Below are positions 52,078 through 61,939 of a stretch of 64,000 nucleotides of DNA, in pieces. This DNA is from Alphaproteobacteria bacterium (GTDB taxonomy: Bacteria; Pseudomonadota; Alphaproteobacteria; CAAHEQ01; UBA3637): NCBI GenBank assembly GCA_017539265.1, contig JAFYHG010000013.1, forward strand, positions 1 through 64,000, read 5' to 3'. A program made the position numbers and the translations under genes. Position 1 is the stretch's first letter, and each line of letters starts with the position of its first letter. Under the pieces are notes generated by a model that was not told where the DNA came from, did no database searches, and was given only the letters and a program-made list of their open reading frames with translations.

Positions 52078-52827
52078 ATGAAACACCTGTTTACAATTGC
52101 TTTTTTAATCTGTATTTTTCCGATACTTTCCGTTCGGGCAGCGGACAAAGAGTTATCACAGGAAGAACTTTTACAATTGATGGATAAACATAGGGATACG
52201 ATTGTTCCCCTACCGGACGAACATATTTTTGACGGAATGAAAATATATAATTATGATGACGTGAAATGGTCAGAAGATAGAAAAACCCCCTATACACATG
52301 AAGGAGAATTACTAACGGGTGTCACGGTCGGGGAAAAGAAAATAGAGGGAACCCAAAATTTAAAGAAAATCTATACCAGATGGGAGAAAGGTAAAATAGC
52401 AGATACCTTAATAATAGAAGAAAACAATTGGACTGATTATTATGCTCGTGGAAAACATCTTTACCAAAAATTTTTAGGAAATCAGTTAATAAATGAGAGC
52501 ATTAAAAAAGATACCTATGGTTATGAAAGACAATATAGTGCCTTTGGGAAATTACTTTATGATGTTATTAGCAGTAATAAATTAAGAATTATGCGGGGGT
52601 ATGATAAAAACGGGGAAAAGATTTTTGAGGCCGTTACCACGGTTCCCAATGGGACCTGTCGCCTTAAAGACGGAACTAAACGTCAAGCAACATTAGAAGA
52701 TATAGATAAATTTTATAAAAAAGCAGAAATTGCCGCATTTGCCGCTATGGGGATCAAAAATGATATGCTTTTCGGATATGACGGGGATTATAAGGATTAT
52801 GAATTTGATTTTGAATGTGCAGAATAA
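52078..52827 (+). CDS. Exported protein of unknown function, 249 residues
   Basis: The ATG at 52078 follows AAAGGAGGATAAA. A Sec signal peptide (MKHLFTIAFLICIFPILSVRA, cut before ADKE) leads to a soluble, charged protein. The mature part has a regular beta-strand pattern with Tyr/Gly turns (GELLTGVTVGEKK, YARGKHLYQKF, YGYERQYSAFGKLLYD, YDKNGEKIFEAVT), reminiscent of MORN/YwqK-like antiparallel repeats, though I cannot confirm that. Two late Cys (GTCRLKDG and FECAE) might form a disulfide. It is followed 14 bases later by the Cys-rich membrane protein gene. Confidence 0.75.
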   Translation: MKHLFTIAFLICIFPILSVRAADKELSQEELLQLMDKHRDTIVPLPDEHIFDGMKIYNYDDVKWSEDRKTPYTHEGELLTGVTVGEKKIEGTQNLKKIYTRWEKGKIADTLIIEENNWTDYYARGKHLYQKFLGNQLINESIKKDTYGYERQYSAFGKLLYDVISSNKLRIMRGYDKNGEKIFEAVTTVPNGTCRLKDGTKRQATLEDIDKFYKKAEIAAFAAMGIKNDMLFGYDGDYKDYEFDFECAE

Positions 52828-52841
52828 ATAGGAAATAATTC

Positions 52842-53330
52842 ATGAAGTATTTTTTCTCATTATTGTTCAGCTTATTCTTTAGTTTTCAGGCATTGGCCAT
52901 AGACTGCCCTGCCGATAAACCATTATTGGGAAACGACGGAATTTGCTATAGTTGCGATGAAGAAAATACCGTTACCATAAATGAGGAAGCTCTGGGGAAG
53001 AGTTGCTCTGATATTTGCCCAAATCGAGATAGTTCAGGTTTTTTCACCGATATAGCAGTTCCCTGCATGGATAAGAAAACTGTTGCCCTTGATAATTTTA
53101 TCGGAGGAAGCATCATTTTTATCCTGATTATGCTGGCTGGAGCGTTTTGTATCCTTGTTTTTTTGTTGCCCATCTATTTCTTTTATCAATTATCCAAAAC
53201 CGGAAAAAAAGAAAAGGTTAAAAACAAAAAAACGTTAATTGTATTTTTCATATTTTTCCTGATATGCGTTGTTCCGTGGATCATCCTAATCGTGATCGAT
53301 AAATTGACATTATTACCTGTTTACAAGTGA
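52842..53330 (+). CDS. Cys-rich exported domain with two membrane helices, unknown
   Basis: A 162-residue protein with a signal peptide (MKYFFSLLFSLFFSFQALA) then a periplasmic domain of about 65 residues with seven Cys, beginning CPADKPLLGNDGICYSCDE and including SCSDICPN and VPCMDK. Two C-terminal hydrophobic helices follow (IIFILIMLAGAFCILVFLLP and LIVFFIFFLICVVPWIILIV) joined by a lysine-rich loop. The Cys-x-x-Cys spacing suggests disulfides or a metal site. I do not recognise a named family. It is probably co-transcribed with the preceding exported protein. Confidence 0.75.
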   Translation: MKYFFSLLFSLFFSFQALAIDCPADKPLLGNDGICYSCDEENTVTINEEALGKSCSDICPNRDSSGFFTDIAVPCMDKKTVALDNFIGGSIIFILIMLAGAFCILVFLLPIYFFYQLSKTGKKEKVKNKKTLIVFFIFFLICVVPWIILIVIDKLTLLPVYK

Positions 53331-53398
53331 TAAATTTTACTTTTTAGGTACTTTTTAAAGATTCGCCTTGATAATCCAAAAAATATTCTCTTTTTTAC

Positions 53399-53427
53399 TG
53401 GACATTTTGAAAAAAAAAGAGTATAAA
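53399..53427 (+). promoter_or_regulatory. Predicted sigma-70 promoter of nifJ
   Basis: TGGACA at 53399-53404, 17-bp spacer and TATAAA at 53422-53427, 39 bases before the ATG. Confidence 0.65.
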
Positions 53428-53466
53428 AGCGCCATCTATTTTTAATCATGATGAAAGGAAATATAG

Positions 53467-56400
53467 ATGGCAAAAACAAAAATGTTGGACGGTAACGAAG
53501 CTGCGGCTTTGGTTGCCCATAAATTAAACGAAGTTTCAATTATTTACCCGATTACTCCTTCTTCTCCGATGGGGGAATGGTCTGATCAATGGGCGGCACA
53601 AGGTGTGAAAAACATCTGGGGTAAAGTGCCGGAAGTTTTGGAAATGCAATCCGAGGCTGGCGCTATCGGTGCCGTGCACGGTTCTTTACAGGCCGGTTCA
53701 ATTACGACGACTTATACTGCTTCACAAGGTTTGCTTTTGATGATTCCGAACCTGTATAAAATTGCAGGGGAATTAACTCCGTTTGTGATGCATGTGGCGG
53801 CCAGAACAATTGCGGGGCATGCTTTGTCTATCTTCGGTGATCATTCGGACGTAATGGCTTGCCGCCAGACCGGTTTTGCCATGCTTGCCAGTAATTCGGT
53901 TCAAGAAGCACATGATATGGCTGCAATTGCGCAAATGTCAACTTTCCTCAGCCGAATTCCGTTTATGCATTTCTTTGACGGTTTCCGTACCAGCCATGAA
54001 ATCAACAAGATCAATTTGATGAGCGATGAAGACTTAATCGCTTTGATGGACGGCATTCCGACAGACTTTGTGGCCAAGCATGCTTTGAAACCGGAAGCCC
54101 CCACCATTCGCGGAACGGCTCAAAATCCGGATATTTTCTTCCAAACAAAGGAAGCGGCAAATAAATACTATGATGCGGTGCCGGGGATTATTGAAAAATG
54201 TATGCGTAAGTTTGAAAAAGTTGTCGGCCGCAGTTATCATGTGGTGGATTACACAGGTGCAGCAGATGCCGACCATGTCGTGGTTGCAATGGGTTCCGGT
54301 GTTGAGGTTTTAAGCGAAACAGTTAAAGCCCTAAATGCTAAAGGCGGCAAATACGGTGTGTTGGCGGTGCATTTGTATCGACCCTTCCCGAAAGAAGCTT
54401 TCTTAAAAGCATTGCCGGCGACAACAAAATTCATTACCGTGTTGGATCGGACAAAAGAATCCGGTGCTACGGGTGAACCGCTGTATTTGGATGTTGTGTC
54501 TACTTTAGCCGAAGGCGTGAAAGGCGCTATGCCAAAAGTATTGGGCGGCCGCTATGGTTTGTCTTCAAAAGAATTTAATCCGGCGATGGCTAAAGCCGTT
54601 TTGGAAAACACAACCAAAAATCATTTCACAATCGGTATTGAAGATGATGTCACTAATTTATCCCTTAAATATGATGCTTCATTTGATATTGAAGGTGATG
54701 ATGTATCCCGTTGCGTATTCGTGGGATTGGGTGCAGACGGAACGGTCGGCGCCAATAAAAACTCCATCAAAATTATTGCGGACGGTGATGAATATTTTGG
54801 TCAGGCTTACTTCGTCTATGACTCCAAAAAATCGGGCGGTATGACAACTTCGCATTTGCGGTTTTCCAAAAACCCGATTAAAGCCCCGTATCAAATTCAA
54901 ACAGCGGGCTTTGTGGCTTGCCACCATATGCCGTTCTTATTTAAGACCGACATTTTGACTTTTGCGGCAGAAGGTGCCGTGTTCTTAATCAATACACAAG
55001 AACCGGAAGACAAAGTTTGGGAAAGCTTGCCCCGTGAAGTGCAACAGGAAATTGTGGATAAACACATTCGCCTCTATGCCATTGATGCGGTTGATGTTGC
55101 CCAAAAAACAGGTATGGGACGCCGAATCAATACAATCATGCAAACATGCTTCTTTGCGATTTCGGGTGTTTTACCGAAGGAAGAAGCCATTGCCAAGATT
55201 AAGGCTTCCATTACAAAGACTTATATGAAAAAAGGTCAAGAAATTGTGGACGCCAATATTAAGGCCGTGGATGCATCCTTGGCACACTTGCACGAAATCA
55301 AGGTAGGTGCGGTCAATTCCAAATTATCGCGTGAACCGGGTATTCCCGCAGGTGCTCCGGAGTTGCTGACGAAAGTGACCAGCCCGATTATTGAAGGCCG
55401 CGGTGATAAATTGCCGGTCAGTGCCTTTGAATCTACCGTGGACGGCACATGGCCGACAGATACCGCAAAATACGAAAAACGGCGGATTGCCACAAGTATT
55501 CCTGAATGGGATCCCGAAATTTGTATCCAATGCGGTAAATGCGTATCTGTTTGTCCGCATGCGGCCATTCGGGCAAAGGTCTTTGATCCGAATAAGTTGA
55601 GTTCGGCCCCTGCCGGATTCCGTTCCGCCGATTATAAGGCCAAAGATTTTGCCGGCAAGAAATGGGTGGTGCAGGTTGCCCCTGAAGATTGTACGGGATG
55701 CTCGCTTTGCACACAAGTTTGCCCGGCCAAGACAAAGACTGAACCGGCGAAAAAAGCATTAACAATGACACCGATAGAAAAGAATTTGGATGCGGAAATT
55801 GCCAACTTTAAATTCTTTATGGAATTACCGGATGCCGATCGGTCGGCTTTGAACCCGAAGATGATTAAATCTGTGGCACTTATGCGGCCGCTCTTTGAAT
55901 TCTCGGGTGCTTGCGCGGGCTGTGGTGAAACACCGTATGTGAAGATGATGACACAACTCTTTGGCGACCGTTTGGTTATTGCCAACGCAACGGGTTGTTC
56001 GTCCATCTATGGCGGTAACTTACCGACAACACCGTATGCCAAAAATGAAAAAGGTCAAGGACCGGCTTGGGCGAACTCACTATTTGAAGATAACGCCGAA
56101 TTCGGTTTGGGTATGCGCACCTCCATTGATGCCAAGACAGCTTTTGCGGCACAACTCCTTACGGAAATGCAGGCCGACATCGGTGATGATTTGGTAAAAT
56201 CCTTATTGGAAGCCGATCAATCCACAGAACAAGCAATTACCGAACAACGGATGCGTGTGGAACTTTTGAAACAAAAACTGACGGCCCTTAAAACACCGAA
56301 AGCCAAATTATTGCTTGATAACGCAGACTATTTGGTTAAGAAATCCGTCTGGATTTTGGGCGGTGACGGTTGGGCCTATGATATCGGTTACGGCGGATTG

Positions 56401-56979
56401 GATCATGTCCTGTATTCGGGCAAGAATGTGAATATCCTTGTTTTGGATACGGAAGTCTATTCCAACACCGGCGGACAAAGATCCAAGGCAACACCGATTG
56501 GGGCCAGTGCTAAATTTGCCGTGTCGGGCAGTCAATTGCCGCGCAAAGATTTAGCCATGATTGCGGCTTCTTCGGGTGGTGTTTATGTAGGAACAATCTC
56601 GCTGGGTGCCAAAGATTCCCATGCTTTGCAAGTAATGAATGAAGCCGAATCTTTTAACGGACCGTCGCTGATTATTGCTTACAGCCATTGTATCTCACAC
56701 GGATATGATATCGGGAAACTGGGCTTAGAACACCAGAAAATGGCGGTAGAAACAGGACTTTGGAACCTGTTCCGTTATGACCCGCGTCGGAAGGCACAAG
56801 GCCTCAATCCGTTCCAATTGGACAGTAAGCCGACAAAACCGGTCGCCGAATTTATGGCAACGGAAACACGCTTTAAGTTCGTGCGGCAACAAAATCCGGA
56901 ACATTATGAGGAATTGGTCAAAATGAACCAAGCCCAAATTGATGAACGGGTGGCTTACTACACAAAGTTGGCGGAGTAA
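53467..56979 (+). CDS. nifJ: Pyruvate:ferredoxin (flavodoxin) oxidoreductase
   Basis: Single-chain enzyme that oxidises pyruvate to acetyl-CoA and CO2 and reduces ferredoxin; oxygen-sensitive and typical of anaerobes. The 1170-residue protein has all domains in order: the N-terminal domain I (YPITPSSPMGEWSDQWAAQG, GAIGAVHGSLQAGS), domain II (DRTKESGATGEPLYLDV), the gamma-like domain III, a two-cluster ferredoxin domain (CIQCGKCVSVCPH and CTGCSLCTQVCPA), and the TPP domain with FSGACAGCGETPYVK, ATGCSSIYGGNLP, GGDGWAYDIGYGG and LDTEVYSNTGGQ. The cluster-ligand Cys are present. Its likely partner is the ferredoxin at 38.2 kb. The ATG follows GAAAGGAA. Confidence 0.98.
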   Translation: MAKTKMLDGNEAAALVAHKLNEVSIIYPITPSSPMGEWSDQWAAQGVKNIWGKVPEVLEMQSEAGAIGAVHGSLQAGSITTTYTASQGLLLMIPNLYKIAGELTPFVMHVAARTIAGHALSIFGDHSDVMACRQTGFAMLASNSVQEAHDMAAIAQMSTFLSRIPFMHFFDGFRTSHEINKINLMSDEDLIALMDGIPTDFVAKHALKPEAPTIRGTAQNPDIFFQTKEAANKYYDAVPGIIEKCMRKFEKVVGRSYHVVDYTGAADADHVVVAMGSGVEVLSETVKALNAKGGKYGVLAVHLYRPFPKEAFLKALPATTKFITVLDRTKESGATGEPLYLDVVSTLAEGVKGAMPKVLGGRYGLSSKEFNPAMAKAVLENTTKNHFTIGIEDDVTNLSLKYDASFDIEGDDVSRCVFVGLGADGTVGANKNSIKIIADGDEYFGQAYFVYDSKKSGGMTTSHLRFSKNPIKAPYQIQTAGFVACHHMPFLFKTDILTFAAEGAVFLINTQEPEDKVWESLPREVQQEIVDKHIRLYAIDAVDVAQKTGMGRRINTIMQTCFFAISGVLPKEEAIAKIKASITKTYMKKGQEIVDANIKAVDASLAHLHEIKVGAVNSKLSREPGIPAGAPELLTKVTSPIIEGRGDKLPVSAFESTVDGTWPTDTAKYEKRRIATSIPEWDPEICIQCGKCVSVCPHAAIRAKVFDPNKLSSAPAGFRSADYKAKDFAGKKWVVQVAPEDCTGCSLCTQVCPAKTKTEPAKKALTMTPIEKNLDAEIANFKFFMELPDADRSALNPKMIKSVALMRPLFEFSGACAGCGETPYVKMMTQLFGDRLVIANATGCSSIYGGNLPTTPYAKNEKGQGPAWANSLFEDNAEFGLGMRTSIDAKTAFAAQLLTEMQADIGDDLVKSLLEADQSTEQAITEQRMRVELLKQKLTALKTPKAKLLLDNADYLVKKSVWILGGDGWAYDIGYGGLDHVLYSGKNVNILVLDTEVYSNTGGQRSKATPIGASAKFAVSGSQLPRKDLAMIAASSGGVYVGTISLGAKDSHALQVMNEAESFNGPSLIIAYSHCISHGYDIGKLGLEHQKMAVETGLWNLFRYDPRRKAQGLNPFQLDSKPTKPVAEFMATETRFKFVRQQNPEHYEELVKMNQAQIDERVAYYTKLAE

Positions 56980-56982
56980 TAG

Positions 56983-57183
56983 ATGTCTAGACCTTCGTTT
57001 TTAGGATATTTGATTGCTTTTGGGGGAGCGTTGGATTTACCTTCCATCCCCCTTAAGGATCAATATCCGCAACAAAAGATAGCCAAATCGGAAAACAGGT
57101 TTGTTGCCCACCATATTCGGGAGCAAAATAAAGCCAAATTACGACAAGCAAGTAATCATGGCCCCCGATTTCGGGCATGGTAA
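56983..57183 (+). CDS. Small basic protein downstream of nifJ
   Basis: A 66-residue product starting 4 bases after the nifJ stop (TAATAGATG), so translation by reinitiation is likely. It has a short hydrophobic start (FLGYLIAFGGALDLPSIPL) and a basic, glutamine-rich rest (FVAHHIREQNKAKLRQASNH). No family is recognised. It is closed by a strong terminator, which supports it as the last gene of the nifJ unit. Coding status is likely from position, not homology. Confidence 0.5.
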   Translation: MSRPSFLGYLIAFGGALDLPSIPLKDQYPQQKIAKSENRFVAHHIREQNKAKLRQASNHGPRFRAW

Positions 57184-57185
57184 TT

Positions 57186-57213
57186 AAAAGGCGGCCGATG
57201 GTCGCCTTTTTTT
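57186..57213 (+). terminator. Rho-independent terminator after the nifJ unit
   Basis: An 11-bp stem (AAAAGGCGGCC with GGTCGCCTTTT, one G-T pair) with loop GAT, followed by three further Ts. Confidence 0.93.
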
Positions 57214-57217
57214 CTGT

Positions 57218-57246
57218 TTGACAGATACCTTAAAATATGGTATGAT
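57218..57246 (+). promoter_or_regulatory. Predicted sigma-70 promoter of two small genes
   Basis: TTGACA at 57218-57223, 17-bp spacer and TATGAT at 57241-57246. Confidence 0.8.
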
Positions 57247-57270
57247 GATTTGCTAAATAAGGAGAATATT

Positions 57271-57447
57271 ATGTTTTTTACAGACAAGAAAAAAGAATTA
57301 ATGGCGTTAATGGAACTGCATTACGTTTATGGGATTGACTTCCCTTTCATGCACAAAAAGCCAAAAGAAAAGCCCCGTAAAATTAAACGGCACGAAGGGC
57401 CCAAACCTCCGAAAAATCTTCATGTTGTGAGTATCTGGAGACAATAA
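57271..57447 (+). CDS. Small Lys/Pro-rich protein, 58 residues
   Basis: The ATG at 57271 follows AAGGAGAATATT. The product is soluble and very basic, with a short N-terminal helix (FFTDKKKELMALMELHYVYG) and a Lys/Pro-rich second half (HKKPKEKPRKIKRHEGPKPP). It might bind nucleic acid or the ribosome by charge, but no family is recognised. A consensus-like promoter and strong ribosome-binding site argue that it is real. Its stop overlaps the next start by one base (TAATG). Confidence 0.65.
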   Translation: MFFTDKKKELMALMELHYVYGIDFPFMHKKPKEKPRKIKRHEGPKPPKNLHVVSIWRQ

Positions 57448-57680
57448 TGCTTTTATGGGAAGAAGGGTTGGAGGAGTATCTGGAGGAGACCTCTGTTTTT
57501 CCGCACCCCAAAAAAGAGGAAGAAAAAAACGTCCCCCAAAAAACCAAAAAAATTCAGGATCCCCAAAAGGCAGAATTGAGGCGTATCTATAAAATCCTTG
57601 GCCTGACGGCGAAGGGGGTGTTCCCTAAAACCGCTGCCCAAAGACGTATCGAAAAATTGATGGGTCGGGAAAGAAGTTAA
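57447..57680 (+). CDS. Small charged protein, 77 residues
   Basis: Translationally coupled to the preceding 58-residue gene. The N-terminal part is acidic (WEEGLEEYLEETS), the middle is Lys/Glu-rich and the C-terminal part is a basic helical stretch (AELRRIYKILGLTAKGVFPKTAAQRRIEKLMG). No family is recognised. A pair of small oppositely organised, coupled genes could be a two-component small system, but there is no motif evidence. Confidence 0.6.
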   Translation: MLLWEEGLEEYLEETSVFPHPKKEEEKNVPQKTKKIQDPQKAELRRIYKILGLTAKGVFPKTAAQRRIEKLMGRERS

Positions 57681-57712
57681 TCCCCGATAATACAAAATCA
57701 TTGTGCAAAAAA

Positions 57713-58273
57713 TTATTGCAATGTCCGAGAACCTTGTTCCCGTGTGGCGGTCATTGCTTTTAAGATATCCGCCGGCGTATAACGGGCAACAAATTTACCA
57801 CCGCCGATTTGCATACTGGCCCAAGAAGAAACGGGATTATTCAACATATTATACATCTTATTGTGCACACGCGGATATAAATCCATCATGGCTGCATCAT
57901 AAAGCATCTTATTTTCCGAATCAATGATTGTGATAAATGTGTAGCCGGTCTCTTTGGCATAGGTGTTGATATCTTTTAAACGTTTTTCATACTGTTCCCT
58001 ATTTTCATAAATATTCGGGATAAGGATGACTTGTTTACCCTGACACAAAACACCGGCACCGCTGGGGAGTGAAATCCGTTGCGGTTTTTCGGGTTGTGTA
58101 ACCGTTTGGGTAACTGTATTCGTTACCGGTGTTCCGGTTGCACGTGAGGCCCCGACCTCTTTAGGCTTACATCCGCCAACCATACTCGATAAGACACTCC
58201 ACGTCAATGCCACCGAAAATAACATCTTTCTTATATCTTGTAATGTATTTTTAACGTTTTGTTTTTGTTTCAT
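57713..58273 (-). CDS. Putative lipoprotein, unknown function
   Basis: The ATG at 58273 follows GAAGGAG. The 186-residue protein has a basic start (MKQKQNVKNTLQDIRK), a hydrophobic stretch (MLFSVALTWSVLSSM) and a lipobox-like VGGC, then a Thr/Pro linker (TGTPVTNTVTQTVTQPEKP). The folded part begins GAGVLCQGKQVILIPNIYENREQYEKRL, followed by GYTFITIIDSENKML and MYNMLNNPVSSWASMQ. I do not recognise the family. The long n-region is unusual for a lipoprotein signal, so an anchored protein is an alternative. Confidence 0.7.
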   Translation of the reverse strand: MKQKQNVKNTLQDIRKMLFSVALTWSVLSSMVGGCKPKEVGASRATGTPVTNTVTQTVTQPEKPQRISLPSGAGVLCQGKQVILIPNIYENREQYEKRLKDINTYAKETGYTFITIIDSENKMLYDAAMMDLYPRVHNKMYNMLNNPVSSWASMQIGGGKFVARYTPADILKAMTATREQGSRTLQ

Positions 58274-58295
58274 GCCTGTTTCTCCTTCTAAACTA

Positions 58296-58323
58296 ATTAT
58301 AGCATAAATTTAAATTTTGTCAA
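58296..58323 (-). promoter_or_regulatory. Predicted promoter of the putative lipoprotein gene
   Basis: TTGACA at 58318-58323, 16-bp spacer and perfect TATAAT at 58296-58301 on the minus strand. Confidence 0.8.
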
Positions 58324-58388
58324 ACAGGCACAAAAATTTTATTATTTTTTAATATGTTACTATAAATATTATTTTTTCACTTATAGAT

Positions 58389-58436
58389 TAAAAAAAGGAG
58401 ATACATAAGTTCAAATTCAACTTAAAAAGTATCTCT
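58389..58436 (-). terminator. Terminator after the 111-residue gene
   Basis: GAGATAC (58429-58435) and GTATCTC (58398-58404) form the outer stem on the minus strand, with an inner AAGTT/AACTT pairing in the loop, followed by CTTTTTTT. It starts within the stop codon. Confidence 0.8.
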
Positions 58437-58770
58437 ACCACCGACCAGTGACAATTTTACGTTTCGCCATTAATTCAAGGCTTGTCACTCCACGGCACCC
58501 TATATTACTTGTCCAATCAGCCGCCGATCTGAGCGAATTTGCCAAACCACGGCTCATGCTGTCCCCGATATTAGGACCAGAATGACTACCTGTTATTTGG
58601 TCTGCTAAGGAAAGAGCGCTACCCATAATAAAAGTCCCCATTATTTCGCCCATTGAGATACCACACTTGGCAACAAATGCAGTCAATTTCAAGCCATTAC
58701 GAATACAGCTAGCCGCTGCCCCAACACTATAGGCTGCTATTCTTTTTTTATCCTTTGTTGTCAGTGCCAT
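58435..58770 (-). CDS. Small protein with hydrophobic middle, unknown
   Basis: A 111-residue product, ATG with TAGGAGATG upstream (AGGAG close to the start), its own promoter and a terminator, so a real single-gene unit. A basic N-terminus (KDKKRIAAYS) leads to small-residue-rich amphipathic or membrane-associated stretches (VGAAASCIRNGLKLTAFVAKCG, MGEIMGTFIMGSALSLADQI), then a Ser/Gly-rich region and a basic C-terminus (AKRKIVTGRW). No family is recognised. It ends with TAG. Confidence 0.65.
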   Translation of the reverse strand: MALTTKDKKRIAAYSVGAAASCIRNGLKLTAFVAKCGISMGEIMGTFIMGSALSLADQITGSHSGPNIGDSMSRGLANSLRSAADWTSNIGCRGVTSLELMAKRKIVTGRW

Positions 58771-58815
58771 TAGACATCTCCTAAAATTTGTTATTACTTA
58801 TCTCTCTACACTTTT

Positions 58816-58843
58816 AGTATATCATATTTTAATTATGTGTCAA
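58816..58843 (-). promoter_or_regulatory. Predicted promoter of the 111-residue gene
   Basis: TTGACA at 58838-58843, 16-bp spacer and TATACT at 58816-58821 on the minus strand. Confidence 0.75.
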
Positions 58844-58905
58844 CATATATCTAAAAAACACTTAAAAATAAAGGAGTTAACTTTATTTAAGTATGTAAAA
58901 TCGCC

Positions 58906-60529
<1,624 letters not shown>

Positions 60530-60581
60530 CTATAAAACATAAAACTTTTGCAATTATAACAGATAAAGGGGAAAAAATCAA

Positions 60582-61319
60582 ATGGGAAAAGAAAAGAAAA
60601 AAGATGGTCTTTGGGGAGATATTAAAGGGCTGTTGTGGGCGGTATTGGCAGCTTTATTGATTCGATCGGTGTGGTTTGAACCTTATAATATTCCATCAAG
60701 TTCTATGGTGCCAACCCTTTTAATCGGGGATTATCTAATCGTGACAAAATATAATTATGGATATTCAAAACACTCGTTTCCATTCTCACTACCGATTATT
60801 CCGAGAGGTCGCCTGTTCGGTTCGGTACCCGAACGCGGTGATATCGTCATTTTTAAATATCCCAAAGACAATAAAACAGATTATATTAAACGGGTAATCG
60901 GATTGCCGGGTGATACAATTCAAATGAAAGAGGGACGTTTATACATCAATGGTGAAATGGTTCCCCGCGAAAAACTGCTTGAAGAAGATTGGGTCATTGA
61001 GGAGGGCTTGGTTCATTATACAAAATATCTGGAAACCCTGCCAAATGGCGTAAAACACTTTATTTATGAATGGTCCGATACGACAAAAGCCGATGATACC
61101 AAAGAGTGGACCATTCCGGAAGACCATTATTTCATGATGGGGGATAATCGGGATAATTCCGCCGACAGCCGTTTCTTTGGACCGGTACCTGCGGTCAATT
61201 TGGAAGGAAAAGCCAGATTTATTTTCTATTCAAACAATGGCGAAGGCGACTTTTGGGAATTTTGGAAATGGAAAGATTCGCTTAGGCTGAAACGTTTCTT
61301 TAAAGGACTCTATCAATGA
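60582..61319 (+). CDS. lepB: Signal peptidase I
   Basis: Inner-membrane serine protease that removes Sec signal peptides. The 245-residue protein has an N-terminal membrane helix (IKGLLWAVLAALLIRSVWFEPY), the nucleophile box IPSSSMVPTLLIGDYLIV, the general-base Lys in DYIKRVIGLPGDTIQM, and the C-terminal MMGDNRDNSADSRFFGPVP. Two catalytic residues and box order are intact. The ATG follows AAAGGGG. It heads the overlapping lepB-rnc-era-recO run, overlapping rnc by 4 bases. Confidence 0.97.
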   Translation: MGKEKKKDGLWGDIKGLLWAVLAALLIRSVWFEPYNIPSSSMVPTLLIGDYLIVTKYNYGYSKHSFPFSLPIIPRGRLFGSVPERGDIVIFKYPKDNKTDYIKRVIGLPGDTIQMKEGRLYINGEMVPREKLLEEDWVIEEGLVHYTKYLETLPNGVKHFIYEWSDTTKADDTKEWTIPEDHYFMMGDNRDNSADSRFFGPVPAVNLEGKARFIFYSNNGEGDFWEFWKWKDSLRLKRFFKGLYQ

Positions 61320-61939
61320 TTGATATTGATAAAAAGCTATTATCCGAGGCTCTACAACTTTCATCCGGCGGGAAAAGACCAACCTATGAGCGGTTGGAAT
61401 TTTTAGGGGATCGGGTAATCGGCCTGGTTGTCGCAGAAATGCTCTACCAAAAATTTCCTAAAGAGGATGAAGGTGCCATGGCCAAACGCTTTGTTGCCTT
61501 AACGCGCGAAGAAACATTGGCCGATATCGCCAGAAATATCGGGCTGCCAGATTTGATTAAAACGAACCAAGAGACCTTACGCCAAAACGATTCGGTTTTA
61601 TCCGATGTGTGTGAAGCCATCATGGCTGCCATCTATTTGGATAAAGGCCTTCCAGCCGTTCGGGAATTTATGGATCCTCTGTGGGGGCCTATTTTAGATG
61701 CCGAAATTCAAGTTCCGCAAGATGCTAAATCCGCATTACAAGAGTGGTGTCAAAAAAAATATAAAGAAATTCCGACCTATGAATTAATGGAAAGAAGCGG
61801 GCCGGATCATCAACCTATTTTTCAGGTTCAGGTTCAAATCCGAAAAAGAAAAGCGTTGGGTTGCGGTCCTTCCAAAAAAGTGGCCGAACAAAATGCCGCC
61901 GAAACATTATTAAAGAGTTTAAAGCATGGAAATAAATAA
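61316..61939 (+). CDS. rnc: Ribonuclease III
   Basis: Endonuclease for double-stranded RNA, processing rRNA and some mRNAs. The 207-residue protein has the catalytic helix YERLEFLGDRVIGLVVAEML (residues about 24-43), the second acidic site VLSDVCEAIMAAIYLDKG, and a C-terminal double-stranded RNA-binding domain (DAKSALQEWCQKKYKEIPTYEL to KKVAEQNAAETLLKSL). It is on the short side for the family because the N-terminus starts just before the catalytic domain. The ATGA overlap with lepB suggests coupled translation; it overlaps era by 14 bases. Confidence 0.96.
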   Translation: MIDIDKKLLSEALQLSSGGKRPTYERLEFLGDRVIGLVVAEMLYQKFPKEDEGAMAKRFVALTREETLADIARNIGLPDLIKTNQETLRQNDSVLSDVCEAIMAAIYLDKGLPAVREFMDPLWGPILDAEIQVPQDAKSALQEWCQKKYKEIPTYELMERSGPDHQPIFQVQVQIRKRKALGCGPSKKVAEQNAAETLLKSLKHGNK

